Positions 45,820-59,025 of a stretch of DNA of 64,000 nucleotides are shown piece after piece. Source of the DNA: Schistocephalus solidus (taxonomy: Eukaryota; Platyhelminthes; Cestoda; Diphyllobothriidea; Diphyllobothriidae); contig WEDG01003484.1 of NCBI GenBank assembly GCA_017591395.1, forward strand, positions 62,001 through 126,000. The letters run 5' to 3'. Numbering within the stretch: the stretch's first letter is position 1; each line of letters opens with the position of its first letter. The position numbers were made by a program, and so were the translations under genes. The notes beneath the pieces are model-generated. The model made no database searches. It saw only the letters and a program-made list of their open reading frames with translations, and was not told where the DNA came from.

Positions 45820-47730
45820 GGTTGAGTCCCATATGCAGAGTTCTGGTTGCACATAGACTAGTCGTTTTTGAGGTAAATTCGAGACATGCCGAGAAGATTG
45901 ATTTATCTGTAATATTGCGTGTTAAACACATTTGCTTGAGTAAAAATTGCCAAAATTTCCAAAGCTTTTTAATATTTGATAACCTGTCGCAGATTGACAC
46001 CCACTCATGTACGAAAACTTTGAAATAACATTGAACAACTCTATGCGCAGTTAGAACTCAAAGGAAATAGTTAAAATTAATATTGCTTTGTTGAGAAGTA
46101 GCAGCTTTTTAAAAAGATGGCTCGTTGCAAAAATGTGATAAATCATTGTATTTGTGACTAATAAATTTAAAAATAATTTAAGTCCAAATCATAAAAATAC
46201 CATTTTTAGTATCTTAAAAGGACTTTAATTTCACCCAACGTATTTATTGTTTTTTATATAGGATGACAATAAGCGTCAAATCATCCTTGCGGTCGCAAGG
46301 AATACTTAATGATTGTCTGGGTTTTCAAGCGATTAGCCGTAAATTTATATACCATTCTATTTGTTTATCGAAACTTTCAAAAGAAGGTACTTTTTAAATA
46401 TTTAGCAAATAAGTGAGTTTTTGATATTCTTTCTAATACGGACGACTGTTTGCGTCATATATGTAGATTCATCCAAAGATGGAAGCTCTTTGCTGAGAAA
46501 AATGAACGTCCACAAAAAAAGTTTGCAATTAATACGCCGAAGATCAATTGAACTACTTTCAAGCATAAGGAACCTCACTGAAAAGCGCTTTAAGGATATA
46601 GTAAACTGACGAATATATGCATTTTCCCAAGTTAAGGCAAGGTAAAATTGTGAAATATTGACTGTTTTTTGGCTTAACTTGAAAAAAGTGATACATTTTC
46701 ACCTGAAAATGAGGAACTCACCTTTTGCTTTATATTAGAGTGTTTTTCGCTATATATGTTAAGTTAAATGCCCCATTCTAAGATTGCAAATACACAAAAG
46801 AATGCCCGAATATACATCAAGATTTTTCAAAAAATGCTAAGCTTCTCCCCCTTGTGTTTCTAAATCCCGGATTAGCGGAATCTACGTTGTACAAAATAGT
46901 ATCTTATCATCTGCTTCCAATGTAACATAGATTGTTCTAGGCATCCATCTCCGCATTATTTTGTACGTATTTCGTTTGCGGTTCCAATTTTTGACGTAGT
47001 AGGACAAAGTATCGGTAAACAAGTTTATTGCTGCGTTCTGTAGCAGGAAACGTTCGAAATTTGCAAAAATATAATTTTTAAAGTTGAATTCATTTCTTTT
47101 TTCGAGAAAACGATGCGATTATTAACAGTTAACTTCATCTGATTTTAATTGAAGGGATTTAAAGGATTTATTTAAAGCATTTCATGCTAGTAATAATGAT
47201 CTTTTATAAAGCAAAGTACAAAAACTATTAGTTTTTCTGTGATATTGAGTAACATAGGAAACTTCTTGGATATCCGGTAACCTCCGATTTTACCAAAATC
47301 TTGCTCTGCTTCCCTTAGAAAAAGGCTCTCTGCGCATCAAACACGCTCAATAAACCAAAATACCAAGACAAAATGTATGCTAATATACTCAGTCAAATTT
47401 CGATTGCACTGTGTAATCCATAACTTTTATTTCATCAAATAGGATCGAAAGGTACTATATGCCATGCATCAATGGAGATAGCACGCTCATAGGAACGCCC
47501 AACAAGGTGATAAGGTAAGCCATGTTCTAAATTAAAGGAAGGGTCAATAATTGTTAACTTTCGATAAATTAGCATCAGGCCTTTACATTTATATCACTGT
47601 GTAGATAAGTCAAATATGCGGGTAAGTAGAACAAATTGTACGGTTGTCAGGGTGGGGGAGGGAGGGGGAAAGAAACAAAATTGAGGTCCGTTTTCGGATC
47701 ATGGTCAAAGGAATGGTGGCCGCCGGAACA
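45820..47730. other. Unassigned AT-rich sequence
   Basis: No supported feature. Confidence 0.5.
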
Positions 47731-47735
47731 GGTAA

Positions 47736-48203
47736 TTAGATGAGGGCAGTTAAATTTGTGGCTTTCAGCCATGGTAATTGTCGTGCCTGTATAAAGTTCT
47801 TTTGAGCGCACAGGACCGGTTTGCGTAGCCTGATTGCAGCTGCTTCTGCCGTAGCCAACAGACGCTGTCCAAGGAATTTTGAATAGGCTAAGGGGACCTT
47901 GTTAATTATTCGGAAGGCCTCTTTGTTATTTAAAGGATGGCCTGGGTTTACCACATGCGCGAGGATAGAGCGGTTTATGTTCTTTATCTGATCCTTTCCT
48001 AACCATGCTGGAAGCTGTTCTCGTACTCTTTTGCACAAACACCGGCCCGTGCGACTAATATGTTCTGCCCCACAGGAGCAGTTAAAAGAATAAATGCACA
48101 TTGAGGTGGTCTGGGCCGGCAGTTTGTCCTTGCCCTCTCCGTATAGGATGGGAGTAGTCGAGATCAGTACATGGGCATCAGCTACTGGAAAGGTCCTTAA
48201 CAC
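47736..48203 (-). pseudogene. Penelope-like element (PLE-1), GIY-YIG endonuclease
   Basis: An open 155-codon frame: LPAQTTSMCIYSFNCSCGAE, ISRTGRCLCKRVREQLPAWL, SILAHVVNPGHPL, KEAFRIINKVP and LATAEAAAIRLRKPVLCAQK. The YIG half of the name motif reads HIS, but the Arg of KRVREQ is kept. It belongs to the element whose RT lies upstream at 48448-49790; the spacer between (48204-48447) holds frame-shifted thumb sequence (LVRCLTQRPKRICSADS). It is the longest intact part of PLE-1 in the window. Confidence 0.8.
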
Positions 48204-48447
48204 AGCTTGGCTTAGGTGCCTTCGTAAGAGTTCACCTTGTGCGTCTCCTTAAAATGGGACCCCGATTAATAGTTGCTTCTTGTTTTCCGTTAGCTTTGGT
48301 AGTCTTTCAGTCATATTCTTAGCAATAAAATCTATCTGGATATCCATCCTGTCGAAAAGTGCTTTCTACAACCTTCGTTGTTGCTATCGGCCGAGCAGAT
48401 CCTTTTCGGCCTTTGTGTCAGACAGCGCACTAAATTACGCTTAAAGT

Positions 48448-49790
48448 TCAGCGGTACAAAACTCCCAAAGTGGGTGTATTGTCCGGATCATGTCTTCCGT
48501 CAGGCCTTCTACTCAGAAGCACGTTCAGGAATGGGAGCGATCTGGATTGTTCGTCTTCCAGTGTAATTTTAATTGAGGGGTGCGCCTTATTTATGGTATC
48601 CATTACAGCTGGAATATTCGTTTGTTCAGATGCAACCGCAAAGATATCATCCACGTAGCGCCCATAATATTTTAGACGATTTATCTGCGGACGAAGCTGT
48701 AAAGCTTCCAGCTTGCCCATGAAAATATTCGCCAGACGTGGGTCAAGGGCTAAGCCCATAGCTACTCCGTCTATCCGTCTGTACAAGTTGTTGTTAAATA
48801 GGAACTGCACATTCAAGGTACATTTTAATAACAGTTTCTTGAGCACATTCACTGGTATTCCTATATCTTCTTGGCTGGAAGTAATGAATTCACATATGCA
48901 GTTGACTGTCTCCGTGACTGGCACATTCGTAAAAAGAGACGAGACATCCAGTGAATACATCGTCATGCCGTTCAGGTCGAGGTCCTTCAATTCTTCAACG
49001 AACTCAAAGGTATCTCCGTAGCTATTTAGCGCTAGCTGATCCTGTATGGGCTGAAGTGTTTCACTAACCATTTTGCTATCGCATGGTATGGTGAGTTCCT
49101 CGTATCTAGAATGGGATGAACAGGTGTGCCATCTTTGTGGATCTTTTGTAAGACGTACAATCGAGGTACATGCATTTCGAAAGGGCGGAGGCGCTCTAGG
49201 TCATTTTTGCTTATCAGACCTCCCATTTAAAGTCTTTTCAAACAGTCAGTCAGTTTTGCTTCTACCTTATAGGTCCGATTCCTCTCCTTTTCTGTCATTA
49301 TAAACTTTTCCTTGCCCGACAGAAATGATTGTAGTTTCTTAATATAATCTGTTCTGTCCATTAAAACGACACCCATTACCTTATCAGGCCTCGTTATGAG
49401 GAAATCTTTGTTTTGCCGGAGATCTTTTTATTTCTCCATGTGTGACTTTGTTTAGTAAGTCTCGAAATTTCTGGTCACTGTTCAAATATTGATAAGAACA
49501 GTTAACTACCGTAGACTTAAGGCAGTGTACGCTGTCTGTCGAAACTGGCTGGAGGTCGTGTGATTTATTAAGGAATTTTTCAAACTCTGTTTGTACCTCT
49601 AGTTGGCTCGGTTTCTGACGTGGGCAGCAAAACTTCAGACCAAGTGATAAGGCTTCGATCGATGTTTTATCAAGAGATGTAGACGAAACATTGTGTACGT
49701 ACCGACTTGGGTCTTCTGGGAGCTTCGGTTGTTGTCTGCCTTTGTTTTCACTCCGAAGCAGGGCAGTTATTTATTTTAATTTCCTGAAAT
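48448..49790 (-). pseudogene. Penelope-like element (PLE-1), reverse transcriptase
   Basis: Minus strand from 49790: a degenerate N-terminal part with KDLRQNKDFLITRPDKVMGV, VLMDRTDYIKKLQSFL; then ERLRPFEMHVPRLYVLQKIH (49226-49032); then an open 207-codon frame with MTMYSLDVSSLFTNVPV, VQFLFNNNLYRRIDGVAMGL and YYGRYVDDIFAVASE, the last carrying the catalytic YVDD intact. Motif order is that of Penelope-like RTs, which are related to telomerase. Frames change near 49235 and 49040, and the end at 48448 is frame-shifted into the endonuclease spacer. Confidence 0.85.
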
Positions 49791-50215
49791 TTAGCCAAAG
49801 TCCTCCTATAATACGATCTGTTCCTGTCGGGGACACAATGTTAACTCTGAGACATATATAAATTCATTAGCGAAGACAGTGGACGTCAGCCCAAACAACT
49901 GGTTCATTTTCAGGCTATGATTAACGAGTTCATTCTGCAAGGCGACAATTTATGTCATAGGGACCCAGTTTTGAAAGCAGTAAAGGCGTTTTTCTGTTGA
50001 ATTCAACGTAGGTATGATTTAACTACTAATACAAATTATCTAACCCTGAGGAGAGGGATGGATAAAAACATATGCGAATAAGCGAACCTACTCATTCATT
50101 AAATCAGCTTTTTTTTACTGCCGCATACTATACCTATTAGATTTACGAAAAGGCGAAGTCATGAGAAGTTTATAAAAAAAAACGGATTAAGTGGCTGGAA
50201 GAAGTATTGGTAGTA
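49791..50215. other. Unassigned sequence upstream of PLE-1
   Basis: May include the eroded 5' end of PLE-1; no motif is readable. Confidence 0.4.
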
Positions 50216-50393
<178 letters not shown>

Positions 50394-50399
50394 TAGTAT

Positions 50400-50600
50400 T
50401 AGGCGTATGGTTGTCTGAAAACCACGCCCTTTTAATACTGCGCCCCTTGGGCCCCTTACTACTCTTTTGTGTGGCTGTGTCTGATGATTGTTTCGAGAGA
50501 GCATCCGAAACGTCAGGTTAATAAAGCTCTTGTTCCAGCGATCGTATCTCCTTCTTCGCGAACACTTTCTGGAATTCGCCTCCTTGCTTCTATTAGCATA
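50400..50600 (+). repeat. PLE-3-type 3' end
   Basis: CCGAAACGTCAGGTTAATAA, TTCCAGCGATCG and TCTCCTTCTTCGCG match 31330-31400, which follows a readable PLE-3 C-terminus. A hairpin GTTTCG (50490-50495) with CGAAAC (50506-50511) and an AATAAA sit in it. Here the coding part is replaced by the microsatellite. Confidence 0.5.
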
Positions 50601-51036
50601 CGCCTGTATCTAGCAGACTAAAGCCTTGAATTTTTACAAACGGGCAGGATGCAATTCCACACACGCAACGAGGGCTTACTTTTGAGCTGCTAAAAAAAGC
50701 AACCTAATTTAATGCTTTGTTGGAGACTGCAAACCGGAGAGAACTAAGTTCCGGCGCTTTAAAAATATACTACTATAAAGAATAAATTTTAGGCTAGGGG
50801 CTGACACAACCAAATCCTTAAACAAATCTTCTTAATGTAATTTCATCTGAAAAATATTGCCTATGTTCATTGCTTATGGTCGTATATGATGCGATGGTTA
50901 CTCGTTAGGCCGCGTACGAGCCGTTAATTGTTCAAATCTCATCACCACTCTCGATTCCTAGCCTGATGAAAACGGTAATTCGGCCCACTGTTCCTGGAAA
51001 CTTTGCCTACCCTCGTCATCCCCCGAATGGCTATTT

Positions 51037-51054
51037 ACGTTGCCTAGGCAACGT
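51037..51054. other. Perfect 18-base palindrome
   Basis: ACGTTGCC followed by TAGGCAACGT; every base pairs with its mirror. It lies between PLE-3 fragments. Function unknown. Confidence 0.7.
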
Positions 51055-51640
51055 CTCAGCACATAATATGGAGCCGGAAGGTCAGTGCGCTTGGTAATCG
51101 ATTACGTGCCGGAAAACTAAAATTTAAGCAGCCTGCGGGTGATTCGGTTGTCTGCCCTCGCGAGAATTTCAGCCTCGTCAAAGTGAAAGGTTAGCCGGGT
51201 CCCGTCAGATGAGCCACGACCTGAGTGTTAGCGTCCTTTCGAACTGCTGCCGCCTGTTCAACCATCCACGTCCGGTGTAGACTGTCAGATTTTCTGGCGT
51301 ATTTGCTTTTTCGGCAACTGCACCAGATTCACTGAATGACTCCGGGCGTTTCGTGCTGCGGCTGTGTGTCTTACGCTTCATTACTTGCTTCTGGTTGGTG
51401 TGCAACTCCAGCTCCTAGTGGTGTGACAAGGTGGTTAAAGCTTTCAGATATGTTCTTGGCGTATGGTAGCATTCGCCAAAAGTAAGTATTGTTTGGTCTC
51501 TCGCCTTGCTTGCGCATGTACTTGTCAACAAAGTTACATAGGTGGCCAGTTGCTCTGAGTATCCGTTGAAGGCATTGCAATTTGGCACCATCGTTTAGTG
51601 GTCCACTGCAGTAGGTCGTGGCATGCACGCAACTTCATGT
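51055..51640 (-). pseudogene. Penelope-like element (PLE-3), thumb and GIY-YIG remnant
   Basis: Minus strand: KLQCLQRILRATGHL, TYFWRMLPYAKNISESFNHL and LGAGVAHQPEASNEA (about 51600-51371), then a shifted frame with IWCSCRKSKYARKS (GIY-YIG start, YVGET decayed), AAAVRKDANTQVVAHLTGPG and LTRLKFSRGQTT near 51190. The IWCSC motif and the spacing before AAVR mark a PLE type different from PLE-1 and PLE-2. Confidence 0.7.
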
Positions 51641-54535
51641 GTGACTGATTGGGTAGTTGTTGTTAAACTCAGTGCTTGCATCGTAGTTGTCCCTTTCTTA
51701 ATACCAATTCATACCAATTAGCAAAAAACCCTCACCATAGTCAAAGTGATTTTGACCTGGCTCGTTGAGCGCGTAGCACAGTCATTGAGCCCGCTATGCA
51801 ATGAGACCTTCGCAAGATTACCCGGACAATGCAACCGTGCAAACATTCGTCACGTAACTTACGATACCAAAAGGCATTTTTTACAGCATTTGTGGTAGAT
51901 AGAGTAATTGAAAACGTAATTATTTCCAAAAGTTCCTAATTTCTCATGGGGACTCGCGTTATTTTCAAACATTCAAAGTAAACCATAATCAAATGCGATT
52001 CTATGCACAATTTATCTCCATGTATGCAAGTGAAGGTAGAATGTGGTCAAAACCTAGTTCTGGATACTTACGCTAGCTGCCGCAGCCCTGTTACATTCTT
52101 TCTCGACCACTTTCATTCGATTAGAAGTTTATTTTTTCCGCTGTTCCAAAATAGCATGTTGAGCACGAGAACAACTCACAGTACATTGAGCTGCATGCCG
52201 GAGATGGCAGTCATCACAAGAAAGGCAGGTATGTGGAACGACATTAGAAGATGTTAGTGCCTGCTGTCAGGTGCTGCCAAGCGTTGGAAAAGCTTACCTT
52301 AGCGCTATGCGAGATCATCTTAACGGAGGCCCTCAAAGAGTTTTTTTCAATTCAAAATATTACTAAAGTATGAATGTAATATTTAGTACCCTGCAGCAGG
52401 ATCATAAGATATTTCAGTCACGCCAACGTGTTGGCTTCTGAAACAGCCTCCTTCTGGCCGCTGATAAAAACTACTTACCTCATATGAATTTTATCATTGA
52501 TTAGCGATGAACATATATGTTCCAATTTATTAATTATAAAACATGGACAATTATTTTTTCGTATCCTTTTAGTAACAACTTAAGTTTTCGTTAAATTTAA
52601 TAATTGAATAAATTGAACTTTTGTATCTATCAATTTATTAATGTTACTTATAAAGCCTGAAACATGGTTCAGAGTAATTGCCCAATTTCATAAGAAATAT
52701 ATGACGTATTCTTAATAGCTTGGAGTAATGTTTGATTTTGTAAGATTTTATGTATACATAATGTTGTTTGGAATCCATAACTGCATTTGCCACCGGTGGG
52801 TCGGGTTTAAACTTATTCGGGATTTGAATAACGGTATTTTTTCAACCGAAAAATACTCTTTCTTCAAGTATAAATAGAGAAGAATAGTTACATAACTACC
52901 CCCTGAGTAAAATCAAAAATATGTTGTGTGTTTCCTAAGAAATAGATTTGAATGTTTAAGGACATCGAAAATCAGTGGAGAAATCCATGCTATTTGAGCA
53001 GTAATTTTTACCGACCCTTTCAATGTCGAAATCCTGATGCGACTGAAATATATTAGACGTATGCAGCACGATAGTTTACAAATTACAACGCCACCTCAGT
53101 AATCCTTTCTTATTGATATCCCAGTTGAGAATTTCATTATGCATTTAATGATATAGCATATCTTCCATATATACGAGGTGTTTGCCTTAACTAAATGACC
53201 GTTAACTGCAATACCAGCTACTATTATGATGTTTAACTAGCAATTTAAAGTGAATTTCGTTCTTTTGCTAATTCTATTAAAATATTGCATGCAACCAAAA
53301 GCAAGTTTTGAATCAGCAATATGCAAGGCAGAATTATATTGTGTTGAATTTCTGTGTATTTTTACAATAAGTCTGTCATTAGAATGTCGTGATTGACTTT
53401 GAATGCAATACAGGGTGTACTGCGATTACTAATACCGATTAGGTCATTTTTGGATTGACTTTTCAATGTGCACCCTCATAATCAAATTCCTTCCAATAAA
53501 ACCGTCGAGGGGCCAATGTGCCACCATCATACGTGCTCAGCAGCCATCGTTTGCATTAAGGCAGGCAGTTTTTTCTGCATCGAATTGAGAAACTGACACT
53601 ATATCACAGTGCATTATTCCTTTAAAAAATTAAAGAAAATTCCAAGTTCACCAGGTAATCTTGTCTGAGGAGTCATTGAAACGCGACATTAGGTGGAGAG
53701 GCTAAGGCGAAAATTAGACAAGACAACAACATCAACCAGAGTTTGGAGCTGCAATGGACAGGAGGGGGCCTCAGGCAGCAGCAGCAACAACAGCCTTGCC
53801 GTCCCGTCGTGTCTCTTCCTTCATCCCACTCAGAACCGCTGCGGACGGTGCAAGGAAGGGGAGTTCAAAGAGCGCAGGGGCTAAGGGGTCGGATCATTGC
53901 CAGTGGAAGGGAAAGCTGATGACAGCTGATACCTCTGAACGCCTCCTACAAGGTGATTTTAATGACGGGAGGAACGAGGCAGATGAACAGTATCGAGCCT
54001 CTTGTTTGGGAAGGGGGTGGGGGCAGAACGGGGCCAATGACTCCATCAAAGATGACAGTATGAAAAGGAGGTCGAGTCAGGTTGACGATGAGACTGTTGG
54101 ACGTAGCACTAGCGAGTTGTAAGATGAGAACTCGGAGAGGCTGACAGCTCCCTTTTCTGCGACAGAACACCAGAGGAGGAGGTGACGTAGCTAAAGGGGT
54201 AAATGAGGTTCTTAGCGAACCTAAGTAGAAGTTTCGACAAGATAAGAAACACAAGACCACATCAGCCACGACCGTTGAAGGCAACAATGTCCACCGGCTG
54301 TTCCAATATGTGGGCGCAGGACCGTTGACTCGCGATTCAAGATGTTTGTAGAGAGACAGCTCTCTCTCTCTCCTCTCTGTTCCCTCCCACACTTTGCTTC
54401 AATGACAAGTTGACCGAAGGTGGGCGTAGATTTAGGGTTTGAAGAAGTTAAAACCGTACGTTTAAATGCGCCACATGCCACCTGATTCCTACTCAGTGTA
54501 CCAGGCCACTTAAGAGGCAGCTGGAATCTCACATC
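51641..54535. other. Unassigned sequence, AT-rich to 53640 then GC-richer
   Basis: No gene supported. From 53690 to 54400 overlapping frames of 122 (plus) and 148 (minus) codons arise in GC-richer sequence; neither has a domain, and a CT run (54361-54378) sits inside, so they are not called. Confidence 0.45.
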
Positions 54536-55140
54536 GGTGAGAGTATCACAAAAGCCACGGTAAGAAGGAGCTACGCAGCCTGATTCTAAGTCTTTGGAAA
54601 TTATCTAGCTATGCCGTCGGTTGGCAGACTTACAAGCCACGAATCTTATTACATTATGATTGATTCAATCGCATTAAACTGAGGAATGTGTTGCTGCAGC
54701 GTGAGGATGGATTCACCAGTGTTGGCCCCCCTCTCGCCCATCCCCCATGTACCAGTTGACTGTCTGAGCCTGTCAACCACATGGTGATGTGATTGGGCGC
54801 AGTGGCAGACGCGACGCAAGGGTTTGTGTTTAAGACCGGCCCGGTGCATGTGCGTCCGTAATTATGGGCTCACATTAATTCCGTACAATTGGACAAACGT
54901 GATACGTGAACTAATCCGACCAGAGTCTTTGTTTAGCATATCCAAAGTAGAGGGCCAAAAATGACATTTCGACCGGCGTGTCAGATAAGGTCCAGCAAAC
55001 TTCCAAGCCACGACTGGTAGGACACGATGATAGCTTCAAGCCCGCCATATTGTTCATAGTCAGAAAAATGCGCTGAGTCATCAACCTCACTCTCTATTTC
55101 TATTTCCGGGCCCAGGCCACCGTCTAAACCAGTCAATTGA
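54536..55140 (-). repeat. Diverged NLR-Z 3' UTR remnant
   Basis: Two stretches match the minus copy: 54553-54640 (AAGAAGGAGCTACGCAGCCTGA, GTTGGCAGACTTACAAGCCACG) and 55000-55100 (AAGCCACGACTGGTAGGACACG, ATAGCTTCAAGC, TTGTTCATAGTCAG, TGCGCTGAG, CCTCACTCTCT), in module order. No coding part. Confidence 0.6.
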
Positions 55141-56675
55141 CTGTTGTGGTCATCCCAAAAGGGATGGCAAGGTATAGGTTAAATGTATAGCTGTTCATGA
55201 TCCCTGTACGGACCTAGAATCACCTTGTCACCGTTTCTGCTGCTACTCCTGCTACTACTACTCACGTCCGACCAGACACGACAATCTTGTCACTCAGCTC
55301 TTACACCAATTACATCTTGGCAGTAAATGGTCAGGTCCTGGGAAAATTTTAGTATTGAAATGTTTTTAAAAAAACGACGTAAAAATACTGGGACTTTGAG
55401 GAGCAGTGGGTTGTGTCCTTCAACCCTCCTCCTTCTCTTTCCTATGGTCTTGGGGACATGAACTCAACCACTTCGCTATCATCTGATATTAACTATTTAA
55501 GTATTCAAGTTGCTATTGCCTGGCATCGTCCAGAGAGTTCTTGCAACAGTCAGTATGACCTACTGCCAACCTCGGTCATGTGAGCTTGATAATCATAATG
55601 ACTGCATGATCCCTTTTCAGTCAGCATAACCTGCATGCACACGAAAGGCAGGCAGTGTTTTTCTTAGTGAAAAATTTTACAAGTTTCTGAGAGATGGTAA
55701 AGTCCCGTTGTCTTTGATTCGCCAATAAATCTGACATTTGGGGCCTTCAGCCCTTACTACCAGCTAATCCTGACTGACGCGCTAATGCCGACTTTAAACT
55801 GACAGAGGTCGTAGCTAGTTACTGCTCAAACAAGGAAGCAGACTGAGAACCGCTCTCTGACCGGTAGGCAGCGAAGTGGTGACTTGTTTCGCAAGGTCAG
55901 GGGCTCACTTAGTCCTGTGCGATTGGTGTTGTGGAAGTTACAAGTGCCAAGCAGAGCTCCGTCACCTCGCCATAACAACGCACGCGCTGGGAACGGTCCC
56001 TCTGATGTGGGCGGCCCGTAGTTTACGGGCACGTCCTGAGTGGAAGGGTAAATCATTTTTCCAGTCCGGCCTGCTTTGTCCTTTCGGAATTTCTGCTGTC
56101 AGGCGTGGCTGCCTTTGGCTATGAAAATCATCACTATTGCTGGCCGCAAACCCGGCATTCCGCGAAAGTCTTTGAAGCTCACTTTCCCACGTCCGAAAGC
56201 AGGTCTTTTTTCTCGTGGATCACAGGTACTTTGCTTTTAATGACCGCGTTCACATATGTCACACAGCGTACTAAAAGGGGTCGATGGAGGTTCTGTGGTG
56301 ATGGCCGTGTTAGTTCAGCATTTTTTCACACACCTGCGCACCAGCATCTACCAGCCACCCAGTTTTCTAGCGGCCATTAGTTTCCCAACATCCACCGCTA
56401 CTTCCTTTGACCGACTTATGCTGTATAGGCAGGTAGGGTTTGCCCACGGGTCTGTGTGTGTGTGCGTGTCAAAATTTGACCGACTGTGTCCTTATGCATG
56501 CCCGAAAAAATTAGTGGTTGCTCGGTTGCATATTCGTGCTCCCAGTACTCCAGTGCGTCACATAAGCGGCTGGTTGGATGTTATCGCTGTTATGCAGAGC
56601 CAAGCAGCCGTGAGGGACAGGCAGCACCGGCAGCGACAAACCATGGCAGCAGCACCTTCGGCCGCCGACAAAGAA

Positions 56676-56772
56676 GGAGGAGGAGGAGGAGGAGGAGGAG
56701 GAGGAGGAGGAGGAGGAGGAGGAGGAGAATGAGGAGGAGGAGGAGGAGGAGGAGGAGGAGGAGGAGGAGGAG
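56676..56772 (+). repeat. (GGA)n purine tract, about 97 bases
   Basis: GGA triplets with one AATG interruption near 56727. All-purine on the plus strand. Confidence 0.95.
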
Positions 56773-56945
56773 GGGCAAAGGTAGAAAAGAAAGAACAAAG
56801 CAACCGGCATTTATGCCGCCGCCACCGCCGAAACCTTTGATGTGGCTGTCAGCGGTGCAGTCGTTGCCACTACCACGATACGACATAAATCAGCATGGCG
56901 CATGCGCATTCGAGAGGGTGGATGAGAGCGACTCAATAACAACGA

Positions 56946-57012
56946 TCAGTGTGTATGTGTGTGTGTGGGTAGGTGGATGGGTGTTTGTGTGTGTGTGTGT
57001 GTGTATGTGTGT
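56946..57012 (+). repeat. TG-rich microsatellite
   Basis: Two (TG)n blocks separated by GGGTAGGTGGATGGG. Confidence 0.85.
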
Positions 57013-57759
57013 ACGTGGATAACAGCGCATGGGCACATATCATGCACAGACACCCCAACAGAAGCCAGTTGAGAAGTGAATGGCACGCATATTTATGGTT
57101 TCCGGATGGGCCGTAAATCCCTATGGACACGCTCTGGCGCACGCATGCGTGAGCACTTGCACCCCTGCCTGTACGCGTGATTTCATTCGTTATGCAAGCA
57201 AAATATATGCCATGGGCCAACCCCAGCGTCGACCTCCAAGCATGTCAGTAAAATGTGCATGGGACATCTCACGGCATCCAAACGAACGATCCCATCTCAC
57301 CCACAGCTTTACGCTCTGTGTGCGGGATATAATGAGGAGAATGGACACCGAGTCCATCTGTATGGCCAAGGCCTAGCTTGTGTCTCTAAACTTGCTTCCT
57401 TAAAAATTATTTGCTCGAAGGATATCTAATAAGAACACATGTATTCAAGGTGGTTAGTAGCATAGATAGCGACAGCCAGGTATCTTTCGGGGTTGAGCGG
57501 TGAGGGACCGAGTGAATGAAGGAGGCCCTAGAACAAGTTTACAAGGAAGGCTAGTAGATCGTAGCTACCAAAAGGAATGCGTTTGCTTACTATGGTGCAT
57601 TTTTCAACTTCAGCCAGAACTATGACACCAAATAAGCACTTGTTTCACGTGGAAATCATTGAGCGTGCTCGAAACAGACCGCTTGGGATTGGATTTGATT
57701 GGTTGAACATCTTATTAGTTCCCAGGTTAAAACTGCCACCCTTCATTACCTCGCACTTT

Positions 57760-57890
57760 CTTAATGTCCGCTTAACAAGCATCAAATACTTCTTCGTAAT
57801 TTGCTGCTTTTCAATTTCCTCACAAATTAATCGCTTACTTGCAGTAATCCAGTCTGAATTAAGCTTCCTACACACAGAATCCTTGGGCCT
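57760..57890 (+). repeat. Unclassified dispersed repeat, copy 2
   Basis: 57801-57855 matches 44972-45020; the flanks also share a GGTACTAGCT (57956 here, 45183 there), suggesting the repeat is several hundred bases long. Confidence 0.5.
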
Positions 57891-58595
57891 TAAACTGCCA
57901 ACAAGCAGCGAATATTATGCATAGAGTTTAAACGCTTCTCCACACTACCAGCCCAGGTACTAGCTAAAATCCCAAAGAGGTGTTTTGCCGAGATTTTGCA
58001 ATGCGGTATTCGACTCCTCAGTTGATTCCCCAGCATTCCGATTGTGCTTTCTGGCAGCTTCTCCATCGTGTAATACTGCGAAATAGCTGAACGGTTATTT
58101 TACTCACAGGGGCCGTTTAAGAAAGCAGATATTTTACCCTGTATAATACTAGAAGTTTACGGGATCTTAACCCCTGTACCGTTTCCCACTCTAACTGAAA
58201 AAATACCACTATTTGGCTAATCATCATGTTTTTGGTGTTGAAATTGGGCTCCGTATATTTCGAAGTTCAAATTCTACGCGATATTTTCCAAATATCGAAT
58301 TACTTTCGATGAAAATCTACGTTACATTAAGGCTTTTACAGAACGGGACCCCATTACTTAAAATAGTATCCCCGGACAGATTTAGTGTGTTCTGACTGCG
58401 ACCGATAAGCCAGCACTGGTCATCCCACTCTCACATTTCTTTGCCTTCTCTTGTCCTGTTTTGCCTTGGGACCTATGGCTCCCGTGGGCATTCGCATAGC
58501 GGCGAGTAATACATGCAGAGAAGACAGAATACCGACAAGAACACGCCGGACTATAATAACCATTTATGACCGCCACAAAGCAACACACACAGCAT

Positions 58596-58727
58596 TCAGC
58601 TGTACGGCTGCTGGTGGGGCTTGAGAGTGAGCCCCAAGGCAGAACGGGACGAGTGATTCCCGTTAGCTATAGGTGGGCGATCATCAACGAATGCAGTCAA
58701 TATTCCTGATTTAAACCCGACAATTCA
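58596..58727 (+). repeat. HHR unit B0, tail only
   Basis: Begins at CAGCTGTACGGCTGCTGG, then GAGCCCCAAGGCAGAACGGG, GACGAGTGATTCC and the linker up to unit B1. Truncated first member of array B. Confidence 0.7.
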
Positions 58728-59025
58728 ACGAGGCCCTGGCTCAATGGTTAGAGCGTTGGACTTCTGATCAACAGGTCGCTGGCTCAAGCCTTAGGTGGTG
58801 CGGCAGCTTGGGCTGGGTATGACTGGCTGATGACGGCCAATAAACCAGAAATGGCCATTTCACTCTCCCTTGTCTTTGTCGGTCATGTCATTCCTTAGCT
58901 GCCTTGTGACTGCTGGCAGGGCTCTAGAGTTAACCCCAAGGCACAATGGGACGAGTGAGTCCTGTAACCGATCGGTGATCGCCTAATTACCATAGCTAAT
59001 ATTCCAGGTCAAAACTGACAAGACA
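58728..59025 (+). repeat. HHR unit B1
   Basis: 298 bases: head with box A-like TGGCTCAATGG and a decayed box B (GGCTCAAGCC), hammerhead-like core 58821-58865, TCTCCCTTGTCTTTGTCGG, tail with TGCCTT...AAGGCA and GGACGAGTGAGTCC, then CCGATCGG and linker. It runs directly into unit B2. Confidence 0.75.
58821..58865 (+). ncRNA. Hammerhead-ribozyme-like motif in unit B1
   Basis: GACTGG, CTGATGA (58827-58833), GAAA (58848-58851), TGGCCAT, T, TCACTC (58860-58865). Core intact; stem I keeps four pairs plus one G-U with one mismatch. Stem II keeps only the outer two pairs (GGCC/AACC). Confidence 0.5.

Larger units (their letters stand above)
55141..57759. other. Unassigned sequence with microsatellites
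   Basis: Holds (GGA)n at 56676-56772 and a TG-rich run at 56946-57012. Long frames across them (up to 178 codons) are due to the repeats. No domain recognised. Confidence 0.5.

Noticed and set aside
50481..50514. CTGATGA...GAAAC in the PLE-3 3' end as a hammerhead
   Set aside because: The core boxes are present, but the 19 bases between them form no stem II in register, and the flanks do not pair as stem I. A GTTTCG/CGAAAC hairpin explains the conservation better.
53693..54392. Host exon in GC-richer sequence
   Set aside because: Frames on both strands overlap and lack recognisable domains; no repeat or gene context supports either.
56256..57022. Host gene with Gly/Arg-rich protein
   Set aside because: The long frames run through (GGA)n and (TG)n repeats; no domain, no splice context.
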